From Monarcha castaneiventris obscurior (taxonomy: Eukaryota; Chordata; Aves; Passeriformes; Monarchidae), in NCBI GenBank assembly GCA_026261815.1, contig JAMPIT010000174.1, positions 7,812,001 to 7,876,000 on the forward strand: a stretch of DNA of 64,000 bases. The letters run 5' to 3'. Below are positions 27,499 through 40,130 of the stretch, piece after piece. The notes beneath the pieces are model-generated. The model did not search any database, had not been told where the DNA came from, and saw only the letters and a program-made list of their open reading frames with translations. Position numbers and translations under genes: made by a program. Position 1 is the first letter of the stretch; each line of letters starts with the position of its first letter.

Positions 27499-28691
27499 TA
27501 ATTTGCTTTGCTCCATTGATTTTAATTAATCTTGCCCTAGGCTTTCAAACTTGATGAGCATGGAGAACTTAAGAAAAAAAAATAGCAGCCTACTTTTTCA
27601 CTGCATTAAATTCCTTAACTGCCTCAAATCCTGGGCAACTGCAGTGCAGCCCTGGACATGAGCACTTGTCATGCCCTAGGCACTACCCTTGTAGGGGTAA
27701 CATCTTCATGGGCTGAGCTCAAAGTAGAAGAGAAATATCTACTGCTGAGACCTTCTGGATGGATGCAGCTGATGCAGCTCCTTTCCCTCCAGCCAAGAAG
27801 ACATCAAATACCTGCCTGCAGAATGAGTAGTTCATTCCACAGTCATGGCTCCACAGTGGCCCAAAGTTACACAGACATCACACATTTGTATTGTGAGAGG
27901 CTCCTGCCAGCACAAAGCAGATGAGGTTTGCACTGCACAGGAGGAGGTGCCTTGGCTCTAGGAAGGAAGGATGATTAACAAATGAAAAATTACAGGATCC
28001 TCTGTCCTCCCTGGAACGACCGGCCCAAGGCAGCCCCTTCAATAAGACATCTCCTGGGATCTTTTAGAGGGACCAATAATAACTGATGATGACTGCAGCA
28101 TGGGAGAGCAGCACTGGCTTCAAGTCCATCTAATGAAGGTGAATTTGACTATTGTCAAGTAGTTGCGTGCTGTCTAACCAGGTGTTAAACACCTATGTAA
28201 TTCTAAAATCTTGTTCCAGAGTTACTAAATTTGAGATATAAGAGATATTTTCTTTCAGCAACTTCCATTAAAGAGTCAGAAATCGCAGAGGGATAGAGAC
28301 CTTCTGTCTGACAGCACAGCACTGCCACCATGCATGGGATGTGTGATGGGACCAGAGACTGAAGTGAAGATGTGACATTTTCATGCTTTCCCAGCTAAGC
28401 AGAAACAGTATCAATCAGGTGACCAATTTGCCATCACTTCTGCCAAACTCTACATGTGGACATGTAATCTCTTTTTGATTCAGTTGAGAGCAGAAACCTC
28501 CGCAGAAGCCCCCAGTCCCTCAGCATCCCACTACTGAGAAGGGTTGCTGAGTCCAGGGGGGAATGCAGGACTATCACCTCGTGGGCAGCACCATGGGAGG
28601 AAGGGGATGCTCTGACAGGACCAGGCTGTGGTAAGGGGCCCCAGTCCATCATGCAGGGCGATAATAAGGTCAGTCATCCACTGGGATTGAC

Positions 28692-28732
28692 ACCTTGTCC
28701 TCCTAAAGGACAAGGTCCTGCCCTAAAGGGCA
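28692..28732. repeat. Two adjacent perfect hairpins
   Basis: Stem 1 is ACCTTGTCCT (28692-28701) and AGGACAAGGT (28707-28716) around a 5-base loop. Two bases later, stem 2 is TGCCCT (28719-28724) and AGGGCA (28727-28732) around a 2-base loop. No downstream T-run or gene gives them a function. Confidence 0.85.
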
Positions 28733-30464
28733 AATCACTGACCAGCATGAACTAATCAGTGGTTAAACTGTTACTCAGAAGCTGTAATTTAACATTCATG
28801 ACTTCTCTAATTAATTCTGTCTCATTCTGCATCTTGCCTTTCTGGGAAAGGTTATTAGAAGGTCGTATGTTTTAGATAACAGTTACTTAAATTTCCTGCC
28901 TATGAATAAGCAACCTCAGATTTTTATGTCTGTAATTCTGAGTGTGGCTATCTGCATCCTAAAAAAAGAGAGGAAAAATAATTTGCTTTAGCAAAGAAAG
29001 GTATTGATAATGTATATCTACAAGAGACTTATAAAGAAATCCACAAATAGATTAAAGTAATTCATTACGAACATTAATCAGTTTTGGACTATCCCACACT
29101 GTAGTAATCAATCATTTTAATTAAAAGGAACCATACATTCTCTCCCTGTCTTTTACCTCAGCCCATCTTTGTAACACAGCTGATCAAAGACGTCATATTT
29201 CAAAGATGCTGAGTACAGTTTCTATAATCTTCATTAAAGAATTTCACAAAGCAACAATATCCTCTGTATTGAAGCACCTGCCTTCTTAGGGAAGCTTTTG
29301 CTTTTGCTCAGGAGAAAATGATCAGATAATTGTTCAGCAGCTCCAAATTCCCATGCTCTGTGTAAGTGAGGAGAGAGGTCCCAGCTACTTTACAACAAGG
29401 TGCACGAGCTCACCCTTGTTTCTCCGGGACCAGCCCGGTTTTCCACACACACCCGGCCAGGCAACACTACTCAACAGTTGTCCTTCCTGGGTGTCCCCAG
29501 AGGGCTGGACCTCACAGAGGTCTCCATCCTGCCCAGTACCCTTCCTTCAACAGCTGCCAGGAGCAGACAGCACAGAAAGAAAGGAATGACTGCACAGGGG
29601 AAGTATGTTGGGATATTTCCCCACTCTGCAGTGTGTTACAGGTCAGGGATTTCTTGAGCTGGAGGCAGTGTTTATTGGCCAGGATGGATTTTTCATGCAA
29701 TGCATTCCTCCAGTCCCTTTATGAATCATGTAAAAAGCTGAGATGAATTCTTTCTTTTTAATATCAGCTGCTTTGTTCTGCAATTTTCAGAGCAATCTAA
29801 TACTAAAAATTATGGGAAAGAATGAAACATTTTGTCTCATAATAAGCAAGGAAAGTTTTGTTCCACTCATCAATGTGTTGCAGTCTTCTAAGATCAAAGA
29901 GCGCTGCTACTTTCCTTTTAGGAGCACAAGGAAGAATGAAGAAAAAAAAGAAAACACATTTATAAAGTGGCTGTATGTTCCTTTTCTTAAGTTGATTGTG
30001 CTGCTTAGCTGCTATCTGCCTCTGCCGATCAGCATGAAGTTTCAAAGGATGTCTGGCTTCGATGATATCTAATGTTGATTTAATTTAAGATAGAGAAAGA
30101 CAATGGTGTAATAAGGGAGAATCAGTCAACAAGAAAGGCGTAAGTCAAATGTTGTAGCAGGGAAGATTTTTCAGCTGTCCTTTTCTAGAATAAGAGAAAC
30201 AAAAGGCGAATGGATCAGTCACAACTATGATTTTTGCACTCCTTAAACTGCTACTCAAAGAAAGGGACTCAGAGGGATCATTTCATTTTTCACCACCCCA
30301 TGAGACAGCAAATGGAAACAGAAGCAGCTGACATGGTTCAGCAGCAGGTTCAAAAAGCCACGGGCAGAGTTCTATTTGAGAACATAAGTAAATCATGGCA
30401 TGAAAGATAAGCAGTGATGTGGCCTGTAAACACTGTAGGAACAGATGGATCAATGAAGGGTCGC

Positions 30465-30500
30465 TTCTCTACAGACAGAAAGTTCTCTATAGACAGAAAG
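30465..30500. repeat. 18-bp tandem duplication
   Basis: TTCTCTACAGACAGAAAG (30465-30482) is followed directly by a second copy (30483-30500) with a single C-to-T difference. It is a simple two-copy local duplication. Confidence 0.9.
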
Positions 30501-31386
30501 TTACACTTGAGCATGAAGTCCCTGACTGAAACTAGCAGTGCTAATTATATTTATATATGACCTGAGAAAAATATAGACAAATACAAAAAAATATTATTTA
30601 CATTACTCAAAACTAGAAAAAACCAGGAGGATCTCCTCAAGAGAATCCTGCTGAAACAATGTGACAGATGAAAAACAGACAAATGTGAGGGAAATGGTCT
30701 GAATTACTCTTTTGCATTACTAGTATGGAAATGCAATGCAACCACAAAAGCCCTGCATCCATGCTCAGTATGAACTTCTGCTTGCAGAAACAGTCAAAAC
30801 ATTGGAGTACAAAAGGAACAGGACAGAAATTTCTTAACTCATAAGGTCCCAAAGTAAACAAAGTGCTCAGCCTTGCTTTCAGCAGTACATCTGTTCTGAG
30901 CGTCATATCTCGAAAAATAGTGTTTTTCTAGAAAGAGTTCAGAACGGGATAGTGCAAATATTAATGCACATCGCACAATAAAGGCAGAAAATAATTCTTG
31001 CACCAGAGACAAACTGGAAAGCCTGTGACTCTTTAGAGAATAAGTCAACAAAAGCAGATATACTGAAGAAAATTGTTCTCTACCCTGCCATAAATCAAAA
31101 GGAAAGTAACATTTGAAGTATTTAGAAGGCAGCACTTATCTACATCTGAGGAAATGCCATCTTTTTAATTAGAAAAAAAAAGGGCTGAATAGCCCATGGA
31201 TATCCTTATTTCAAGGTATCAAGTAACAAAGAGCCTTACAGAGTAAACAAGAGGATCGAACACCTACAGAGCTAGCAACACACGCTGACATTAAATTAAA
31301 CAGAAAAATAAACTTCTATCTATTTTTCTAAGCTAGCCATTAACTTGACCACTGTAAGATTTTTAGTTTCTGGGGCATCCTGGAAT

Positions 31387-31407
31387 ATACACCACAAAGT
31401 GGTGTAT
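31387..31407. repeat. 9-bp-arm hairpin, 3-base loop
   Basis: ATACACCAC (31387-31395), loop AAA, then GTGGTGTAT (31399-31407). The match is perfect and short. Confidence 0.85.
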
Positions 31408-31453
31408 GATGGAAAGATGACTGAACGAGCAGAGACCTGAGCTCCTGCTGCAC

Positions 31454-31520
31454 AGCACAGCACTGCCTGGGCTTCACTGGCTTTGATGCAGGTGCGCCCC
31501 AGCCACAACAGTGCTGTGCT
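31454..31520. repeat. 12-bp inverted repeat, 43-base loop
   Basis: AGCACAGCACTG (31454-31465) pairs perfectly with CAGTGCTGTGCT (31509-31520). The loop can extend the stem partly, with CTGGGC near 31466-31472 against GCCCCAG near 31496-31502. The overall 67-base imperfect hairpin has roughly the size of a microRNA precursor, but nothing in the sequence shows that it is transcribed. Confidence 0.75.
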
Positions 31521-32133
31521 TTGCTGAAGGGAAAGAGTGCTTGTGTGGCTTCTTACAGCCACACTGAACGTGGCTGCAAGCACTGAACACCACCAAGCAC
31601 TGCTCTGCCACACCTTCACACTGACTCTGCTGCCTCCACCTCACCGTAGGCAGGGGTACCTGGCAGACCGGGTTATGAGGAAATAAGGACCAGCTTTTTT
31701 CACATGATGCTTCCTGTGATCCCAAGTAGAAATCAACACTGTTGATAGTAATCCTACCGCTGGACACAGACAGCAGTCACTCTGTTGAGGACACAATCAG
31801 AACTAGTACATCTCCCTCACCCTACCCTGCTGTTTTGTCCCTTTACAGTTTATTGTCCCAATCAAAAACAAACAGCACTCCTCACTGCTGCAATCCTCAC
31901 TGTAACACAGCCAAAATATTTTACAATTTAATTCTGTGCTTTAAAAATATGCTAACTTCAAATGATCACACTGAGTGGGGCTTCCTCTAAGCGAATGACA
32001 CAGCATTTGCAGACTTCAGAAACCAGCTTGTCTCTGAACAATGGAAAGACTTGCTAAATGGGAATTCAAGTAAAAAGAATTACTGTAAGAAAAGAGATGG
32101 TGAAAACTGACAGCTGTTTTGTTGTTTTGACAG

Positions 32134-32192
32134 AAATACCTTGTGGATGACCTGAACATTTATTTTGGACCACAGTATTGGCTTGAGAATGG
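32134..32192 (+). CDS. Candidate 59-bp internal exon, unknown gene
   Basis: The segment is bounded by a good acceptor (pyrimidine-rich tract ending TTGTTGTTTTGACAG at 32133) and a strong donor (GTGAGT from 32193). Only one frame is open, reading KYLVDDLNIYFGPQYWLEN plus one further codon begun; the other two contain stops. At 59 bp it would shift phase by two. I do not recognise the protein. The peptide has a protein-like mix of aromatic and acidic residues, but a frame this short is open by chance fairly often and no partner exons were identified. It could be a real exon of a gene spanning the window, a cryptic exon or coincidence. Confidence 0.25.
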
Positions 32193-35100
32193 GTGAGTTA
32201 TATTGGGACTGAGATCTTACCAAAACTTTCAATGCATTATTTATTTTAAAAGAAACATGATCACCAATTTTTATTTAAATGGACTTGAGATGCTGTTGCC
32301 CTATGGAAATAGGCAGGCTTGCTTGAAGAGACTTTGAACAAAATGTACCACTCTTTAATATTTGAGACTTTTCCCAGGTTTGCTAAAGTTCAAGTACACA
32401 TCTCTTTTTATTGAGTAACAATATTTAGAGTTAGTTAAAATAATTTATTCCCACTAATTCTAATGTGAGCAAATAATTCTAAAACAATACAGCCAGGTAA
32501 ATCTGACTGCAAAATACTGAGCTTCTCCCATTCAGATATCTGGTCCATTGATAATCCTTGTACTGCAGCACACATAGGTAAAAGCCTCCTCAGTGCATTA
32601 AAACCATTTATTGAAGATAACTCTGCTTAAATGTTTGAACCCAGGAAATCTCTGAGACTCTCATTTTTCAATTCTCAGTTCTACTGTTTCTTTGCTTGCA
32701 AATACAATAATTACTAGGACTGATAACAGAAAAATGGTTGGCAGACCTTGAAAAAAAATGTATTTTATGGGTCAAGCCTACCCATGGACAATTTATGACC
32801 AGAGTGTAACTGGAGCTGTGCAACAAAAATAATAGCTCAGGTACAGTTCCTACCATTAAAATCACTTTTTTCCCAGTATACTTCTTCTGTCATAACTTCT
32901 CTCTTTCTCCCTCTCCCCACACACCATTTTTGTGATGGCAGTTAGCCAAAGGCATGCAAGAATGAATTGCACTGTTGTGGCATTTAAATTATATCAATAC
33001 TGAAATGCAGAATAGAGTCCTTTTCTATTTTATCTCTAAATTGAATGCTTTCACAGAGAGGCACTGTTATCTGCATTACAATTTGAGAGCTACATTAGTA
33101 AATCTTGAATGCTCTGAATTAGAGTATTCAACTTTTGAGATGGATGGTTGAGCTCAACACAAAAAATGTATTAAGCTGGAGATATGGCTTCATTTGGAGT
33201 GAACATGTATTTTGAAGAATATATGTGGTTCAGAAACCAAGCCTAAATTTCTGGGGAGCCTGCATCCAGATGAATGTTACCCCCTTTTTAAAGTAAATCT
33301 TTTTAGATTTTTGTATTAAAAACTATGCCTTCAAAAGGATTCTCCAGGTACCACTTCCCTGTCAGATGGGGAAATTACATAAATTCCCACTTTCACACAA
33401 TCATTGGAGCAGTCTGGAAATGCTTCCTGGGAGTGGAGAAGGTTCCCATCTCTTTTATGGCACATTGCAAGCACACCAGTAACGCTGCAAGTATATTGAT
33501 GGGGCCTGCATCTGCTAATAAGGGTCTGAAGAAATGAATTAAATCTCTGGGTGTATCTCAGAGGTTTTATCCTTAAGACTTCGGTGACAGCAACCTCTCA
33601 GTGCCCCACAGTCACCCAAAGACCCTTTTGACCTTTAGCCAATCTGCAAGTTTTCAGGTTTCTGATACACCACAGGTGCCAGGTGCATCTCTGGAATATG
33701 CCTGGAAGTGCTGTGCTCACTGCTCTCCAGGGTGGGTGCAGAAATGAAAAAATCCCTCCCTTTCACAAAAAAACCCCCCACACACAGAGCAAACAAGTGC
33801 ATTTAAAATCCATGTTTGTGGAAAACTGATAAATACCATGATGATCAAATTGTGTGCTTATCTTGTGATAACCAAAACACGTATTCTGAAGCATACTCTG
33901 TGTTTTCTTTTTTCATATGTAGGTGATACTTGCTAACAAATACCCAAAGCCCAGCTGCTTCCCATTAAAAAAAAAAGCACAGAAAGACTATTTACCTCAC
34001 TCGGGCTCAAATGGTTATTGCTATGAACCAAATGGTAGTGCAAAAGAAAAGTATTCCCACAATTGAAAAAATGAGGTCAGAAATAGTTATACAAAAAAAA
34101 GTTCTTTGCCACTAAAAATTGTTTCATTTGTGAAACTGACCTAAGTTATCTTACTGTTATAAAATGTGCCCTCAGTACCCGGATTATTTGATAATGCTGA
34201 CCCAGAAACCCATCTGTGAAAAGCAAAGTCCTTCGTTCAAAGAAGCTTGAAAAAGATGGAAGGACTTTGGGGAGAAAAACTGAGATGGGCTATGTTTGCA
34301 ACCTCCTAACAAGGCAGGTTTGAGAAGAACCCCAGAGATCTCTGACCATGGCTGGAGACCGATCAAAAGCACTTGCAGCTCAAGGAGTCTGCTTTATGCA
34401 GGCAAAGGAAGGTCAGGGAGTCCCACCTGTGCCAGGGAGAGGCATGACCTGGTACTCAGCTGGAGACCACCAGCTCTGCCACCTGAACCCAGGCAGAAAC
34501 TGCAAGGACTCTTGTCAGTATTTTTAGCCCTTTTCCACAGATATCACGTGGCAGCAGCTGATTTTCCTCTCTTGGTAGCTCCTTGCACTGGAGGAGACAT
34601 GCTGACCTTGGTGACATGGCTATGCTCTAACACCATGCCTGGGAAAGGAAAAGCCTCCAGCCCCCAGCAGCACAGCTCAAAACCAGCCTGGAGCTCACCC
34701 TGGCCCCACCCCGAGAAATTAGATTATTTTTGCCAGTGCATGAAATAGTGTCATATGTTGAAGTGCAAAACATCCCTTTTGTTTCCTCTTTGACTTAAAA
34801 AATCCTGGAAGGGTTCACATCTGCATTTCAGTTTAATGAAGAACCTTTTCTTACTGAATTCGGTCTGGTGGTTAAGCCCATTAGGGAACCTGTTAGAGGT
34901 TTCAGGTGAAGGCTTGATCCCTTTGACCTTGAGTCCAGGGGGATGAGGAACAGGTCACATTACTTTGATCTGAAGGAGACGATACAGGATCACACTGATA
35001 TGCTCCCTGATCTTCCTCTAACCAGAAACCTTGCTTGCAATTTTTGTGCACCATCAGATATGGATTTCTTTCCTCAAAGAAATCTATGGAGCCATCTCCT

Positions 35101-35548
35101 AGGAGAAAGGAATGGCCCCTGCCAGGGCAGGGGTTGCAAGTTGTTCAGTTCCTCAAAGACCTCCTACCTCACCTCTCCTCCACCAGCTAGATACAGCAGT
35201 TAAAAAACAGGATTTTCAGATGCTCATACCAGAGAGTTGTACGGGTGCCAGAAGGAGAGACTGCTTTTCTAATAGGCTTGCATACTCATTTTCTGTAAGT
35301 TTGCTTACAAAAAGAATGGTTTTAGTGCATTACTGATATAACTGAGCATGTGATACCACCCATGAAGTATCTGCCAGAAACTCTTGTGTTTCTTTCTCTC
35401 TTCCTCTTCTTTCCTCAGCTGTGGCATTTCTAGTCCAAGCTGGACCTGACAATGTTGTCTCTGAAAGCATATGGAGGATGTGATGCATTGTTATTTATTT
35501 ATAATTTATTATTTAGTTGCTATTTAGTTATTTATTATTTGAGATTTA
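32193..35548. other. Noncoding DNA, pyrimidine tracts
   Basis: No gene supported. A C/T-only stretch lies at 32897-32920. A very strong 3' splice-site-like tract (TTTCTTTCTCTCTTCC followed by CTCAG at 35418) precedes sequence with no recognisable reading frame. The 150-codon open frame at 34296-34748 is in GC-richer DNA, contains no domain I recognise and is probably chance. AT-rich TTTATT-type low-complexity sequence runs from about 35490 to 35550, directly against the CR1 that follows. Confidence 0.5.
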
Positions 35549-35754
35549 TTAGAAACTAGTTCTTCACTAGGAGAGTGATGTTGCACTAGAACAGGCTGCC
35601 CAGAGAAGTTGTGGATGTCCCATTCCCAGAAGTGTTTGAGGCCAGATAGGATATAACATGAGTAATGTGGTCTAGTGGGAGGTGTCCCTGCCCATGGCAG
35701 GAAGTTGAAACTAGATGATCTTTAAGATTCCTTCGAAACCATTCTGTGATTCTG
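35549..35754 (+). mobile_element. CR1 LINE 3' end, about 200 bp
   Basis: Clear CR1 3' UTR landmarks are present: AACAGGCTGCCCAGAGAAGT (35590-35609), GTCCCTGCCCATGGCAGGAA (35683-35702), CTAGATGATCTTTAAG (35711-35726) and the tail ATTCTGTGATTCTG (35741-35754). It belongs to a different CR1 subfamily from the copies at 16874 and 50060. Its truncated 5' edge abuts AT-rich low-complexity sequence. Confidence 0.92.
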
Positions 35755-38700
35755 TTTGATTTGATCCATTGCCATTATGTGGCTGATGCTGTCTAAGTCC
35801 ATTCCTGCACAAAGCTGAAGTGATGTCTATCTACTAGCACAGCAGCTAAATTTTATCCAGGGTAAAGCACTGATCCTCTTAGCACCTGGATGCTTTCCTG
35901 CAGGAGTCTGCTCTTGCACACCTTTATAACTGCTGGGATAACCTTTATGTGGCTGCTAGAAGCTGGAGGCAGGCATTAAGCCTGAGCAGACCTCAGCTGG
36001 TTTGTTACCCTTTGCTCCCCTCAGAGTCCCTGGAGAGAGAGCAAGGCAGGCATCTGGGGGAGTTGCTCTGAAACCCTCTGATTGCAAAGAATGAGGCCAG
36101 GGGCTTCCAGGGAAGCTGCAGGTCTTTACAGCACTTCATGCTGTATCTTAAAGGACATATTTTTTTATTCGATCCTCATTCAGAAGGACATCACCCCTGT
36201 TTATTCTGAGCACGTGTGTCAAAGGACCCACTGAGGGCTTTGGGCTCTGCTCCTCACTGCATTTCTCTCTTCTGGCTCCCTGTGTGCTGGGGATCATTCC
36301 CCACATGCTTTGTGGAGCTCAGCTGGAAATCAGCTCTGATTTTATCCATTAATTTTGTCTCTTCCCTGTGTTCCAGTTTTCAAAGTATTTGCTTCAGAAA
36401 TAATTTAAGTAACTACCATCTCTCAGCCTTCAAAGCAGCTTTGTCTTCCCTTGCTTACATTAGCTATGCCTGAAAAGCTCAAGAAAGTGTGGTTCAAGAA
36501 ACCATTGCCCCCCAGCTACCTCATCCTGCACTGGATCCCACCAGTCAGCTGGAGTTGTATCTCTGTTCACTAGAGGTACCAGGTCACAGTGTGAAATACA
36601 GGTGGTCTGAGGGTCTCTGGCCACTCTCCCTGGTGGCAATGGTGATGCTCCCAGATGTGGCAGATGACAGAATCACACAATTTTCCATGCACAGATCCAA
36701 GCCACGCTGCACTTGATAGCTGTTGTGCTGTGGACACAGGAGAGGAACAGTTTCCAGGAAGGGTGGGTTGAGTAAAGGGGAGCCACAAAATTCTCCAGGA
36801 GAGCACATCATATATGGGGGTGAAGAAAGAGCCCTCCTTCTGACCTTGCATGGTTCCTTGTGTTGCATGCACAGCAGGGGGACAAAACTGACACGAAAAT
36901 CTCCTCCTATGGCAGACACAATACTTGGATATAGGCAGACCCAAGACTGAAGCAGTTCTGTGTTCTAGGACTGTTAATGCATGGAGTGATTCACTTTCAT
37001 TCAGTACAACAGCACAGGTAGGCATGAGATTATTGTGGGGCTAAAAATTGTTTATGAACTTCTGACTGAAATGCCCAGAATACCAGTGTCTTTTAGGGGT
37101 TCCAGCAGCTACACCACAATAACAGAGACCTGAAATTTTACTCAAAAACTTGAAAACAGACAGATACAACAGAGCAATGTAGCAATGTGAGTAAGTGAAC
37201 ATAAAGTGTGACTAGTAAGGAAGTACCATGGTCCAGAGAGATAATAAGTCAGCAGAATGTAAGGTGAGGTCTAAAGATAAAAGTGATGGTGTCATATGTA
37301 ATGAAAGCCAGTTAAGCTCCAGGAACATTTTTTATATTTCTTGTGATCCATCTCACCAAAAATGATAATTACTGTAGCAACTGGTTTACCCAAAACATGT
37401 TTTCTTCCTCTTCTTAATAGCCCCCTTTTGAAGCCAATAAATTTTCTTGGATCTCTGTGGAGAGCACAACTTCCTTTTAAATTGACAAATTATAGAGCAT
37501 AGTATCCTGATTTTTAAACAGTACTGATGAAATGCTTTCAACTCCACAAAATGCATATCCTCCTCTTGAATGGATTCTATCAAATGTGAATCTGTTTTAG
37601 TTGATTATTGCTAACGGAAGTGATGCATATAAAATTAAGAAGCTAGTCTCTACCTCAGGCATTTCCCTGCCATGGTTCCTATAAAAATAGTCAAGCCTGC
37701 ACTAGGCTTTGTGCTCCAGCAGCTTCCCTGTCCTAGATATCCCTGCTAGGTTGGATCAAGCTCAGGTGTGTCCCAATGGGCCCCATCTGCAGCTGGGACA
37801 ATGGCAGCAATGGACCTGAAAAACCCAGGATGTTCCAGCAGAACCTCTTATCTAATTTATTTAATTTTGTCTCTTTTCTTCTAAAAATAGAAATGTACCT
37901 CTTTGTTTAGCGGCTTGATGAAAACACAAGTGCATATTCACATATTTTACACAAACATTACACAAGTGTGTTTTCTCCATGGGTTACTTTGATTTTACAA
38001 TGAATCTCTTTTTTTTTGTGTAGGAAATCAGAAAGACAGAACCTTTTTTTTTTTTTTTCCCGGTGCAGCTGACATTTTACAATTCAGGGTTGAGAAAACA
38101 AGAAGAGAGTAAAATGTATTCATATTTAAGTATCAGAAGGTATCCCTCTTTGATCTTGTTTTGGCTAGGATCAAGAACACGCAACAGGCTAATGACACCC
38201 GTGGCATTTGTAAAGCTGGAGTAGTAGAGACACTTTTACCTTCAGCACTTCTCCCTGCTGCTATAAAATTTATGAGCATTATATGCTACCCGGACCAGAA
38301 GGTCTCTGCTCTTGTAGCGTTTATGAGTTTTGCAGGAGTGCCAGGGAGTGAGGAACTCTGAAATCTTCCAGAAACCATTGAAATTCCAGAGCCATAGACT
38401 GAGAAATTTGCAATTCTTATTACCTTTTTTGCATAGGAAATAGATTTCCATCAATCAGGAGGTATAGGGGCATTCCTGTGGGAGTACCTAACTGAAATTA
38501 GCCCAACAATCTCACTCTAAAATAGTAAAAGGCTCCAGTCTGAGCTAACATAACAAACCATACTTAATAGGTGTAGCTACCTTTGAGATAAGATTTCTGT
38601 TGCCTTTCCTCCAGCTATTAATAGCAACATAGAAAGATGAAGGTTTAAGTTGTTTTTTCCAAAGGTGAAAAACTCCGGTATGTGCTAGGGATTGTAAATA

Positions 38701-39782
38701 TTGAAAACTGCTATAGACTAGCCCTGAGGTTCCTCCACAGCTTCTGTGAATCTGAGAAAAATTTACAGTTAATTAATTTAAATTTCATGTGTGTTTAGGT
38801 AGCTCTGTCCTGATAATAAAAAAAGTCCTTATAATCTGGGAAAGATTTTTGCCTTTTTGCAGCAAATCTGGTGAAGCAGTCATAAGGAGAACCTTAAAAA
38901 GCAACACAGGGTTCAATTAAACCCTGCATACACCACATGCTTCACTGTCACAGACAGCACTGAGTAATGGCAGACAAAATCCTGAAACCCACTCTGACAG
39001 TGAAACCTGTGAAGTGACTGATATCCAGGGGAGAGAAATAAATTAAAATCTAAACTGCTTCTTGATTTGCTGCAAGCACACTTTTGCAGAAATCCAAAGC
39101 TTACACTGAGTATGCTCTTAAGGAATGTTTTAAAATATCCAGATTGATTTTGTAAATTGAATTGAATACTACATTGGGCCTCCCATGTGATCCAGGGGAA
39201 GAAAGATCTTGACCACCTTAGGGAGGAGAAACCTTCAGATAAATAAAGTTGTACCTCCTCAATTACGAGCTGCATAACTGCTGTGGCAGTCGGGCCCAGA
39301 CTAAGAAAACAAACACTACACAGCAAGGAAAGCTAATCTTAAGGCAAAGCTTATGAGCTGCAATCTCATCTTCCCTCATCGAGGAATGAAAGCAGGACTG
39401 AGAACATGTCTAGCAGGTGGACTGAGGTACTCATTGTACAAAAAAGCAGCAGGAGGGAGAAGCACCTTCCAAGTCCTCAGCCTGGAAAAGGGTGATGGGG
39501 GTAGAAAACATTTAGAGACATGAAAGAAGGGAAAGCTCGAATGAAGTTCTGTCTCCTGTAACTCATCTCCATGCTAATAGAGGTACATTCTCCAAAGGGT
39601 CTGGCTGCAAACCACTTAGGGAAACTGGATGGGTTTCCACCAGCCCCAGAGCATCATCCTCCAGCAGCAGCAGCCTCTGGAGGAGGAAGCATGGTTTGGC
39701 TCAGCTGGAGCTACACAGCTCTGCCCTGGGAGGTCTGGTAAAATGTGCCATACTTTTCTACATCTTGAGTGATCCTGACTAG
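35755..39782. other. Unique noncoding DNA with a T15 run
   Basis: No gene supported. A T15 homopolymer at 38044-38058 might be the antisense of a retrocopy tail, but the sequence after it shows no poly(A) signal and no recognisable gene. Minus-strand open frames of 137-151 codons (36570-37025, 38913-39326) do not resemble any protein I know. Confidence 0.5.
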
Positions 39783-39801
39783 CTTATTTGTGTATTTCCA
39801 G

Positions 39802-40130
39802 CTTCCAGCAGACCTGGAAAATACTCATTCTGGAGACCAGCTCCTGGTTATTCTCATATCATTCTGGACTGCACTGAAAAGCATATTTTCATGGACACTC
39901 AACTTCCCAATCTATTGTCCAGTTTCAGTCACATTTGGCAAAAGATCAAAAGTCTCAGGAAGAATCAGACAGAGATCCTACAGATTCCACAGAAGCTGCA
40001 GGCTACACAGAGAAGACACTGTGGTCCAAAAACCCACAGGCTTACCTCAGCCATTTGTGAGACTTGGAAGAGATGTGCAGTCAAATGGCTGCCTGCACGC
40101 TGCTGTCAAACTACTCTGCAGGAAGAGATG
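39802..40130 (+). CDS. Exon-like block, two overlapping open frames
   Basis: An acceptor-like ATTTCCAG ends at 39801 and a donor-like GTACGT starts at 40131, enclosing 329 bp. Two plus-strand frames stay open across it: one has a potential Met start at 39769 and runs to 40179, the other is stop-free from 39783 to 40202. The second encodes a lysine- and glutamine-rich stretch (around SLRKNQTEILQIPQKLQ) that could form an amphipathic helix. Neither product is recognised and no domain, signal peptide or membrane segment is evident. It could be a lineage-specific or noncoding-RNA exon, a decayed gene fragment, or a chance run of open frame in AT-moderate DNA. Codon-level conservation would decide. 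Confidence 0.2.

Larger units (their letters stand above)
22969..32133. other. Unique noncoding DNA, no gene seen
   Basis: No recognised gene or repeat family. Contents worth naming are an AT-rich, conserved-looking tract with a 16-bp palindrome (27430-27600), twin hairpins (28692-28732), an 18-bp tandem duplication (30465-30500) and two inverted repeats (31387-31407 and 31454-31520). At 23759-24229 (minus) and 29353-29746 (plus, with all three frames partly open) there are open frames of 126-156 codons. They lie in locally GC-richer DNA, where stops are rarer, and encode no recognisable protein. Confidence 0.5.

Noticed and set aside
34296..34748. 150-codon plus-strand open frame
   Set aside because: Low-complexity Pro/Ser-rich translation from GC-richer DNA, with no domain or splice context.
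36570..37025. 151-codon minus-strand open frame
   Set aside because: Overlaps a second minus frame and plus frames; no protein similarity recognised.
38044..38058. T15 run as tail of a minus-strand processed pseudogene
   Set aside because: No antisense poly(A) signal next to it and no recognisable gene body downstream.
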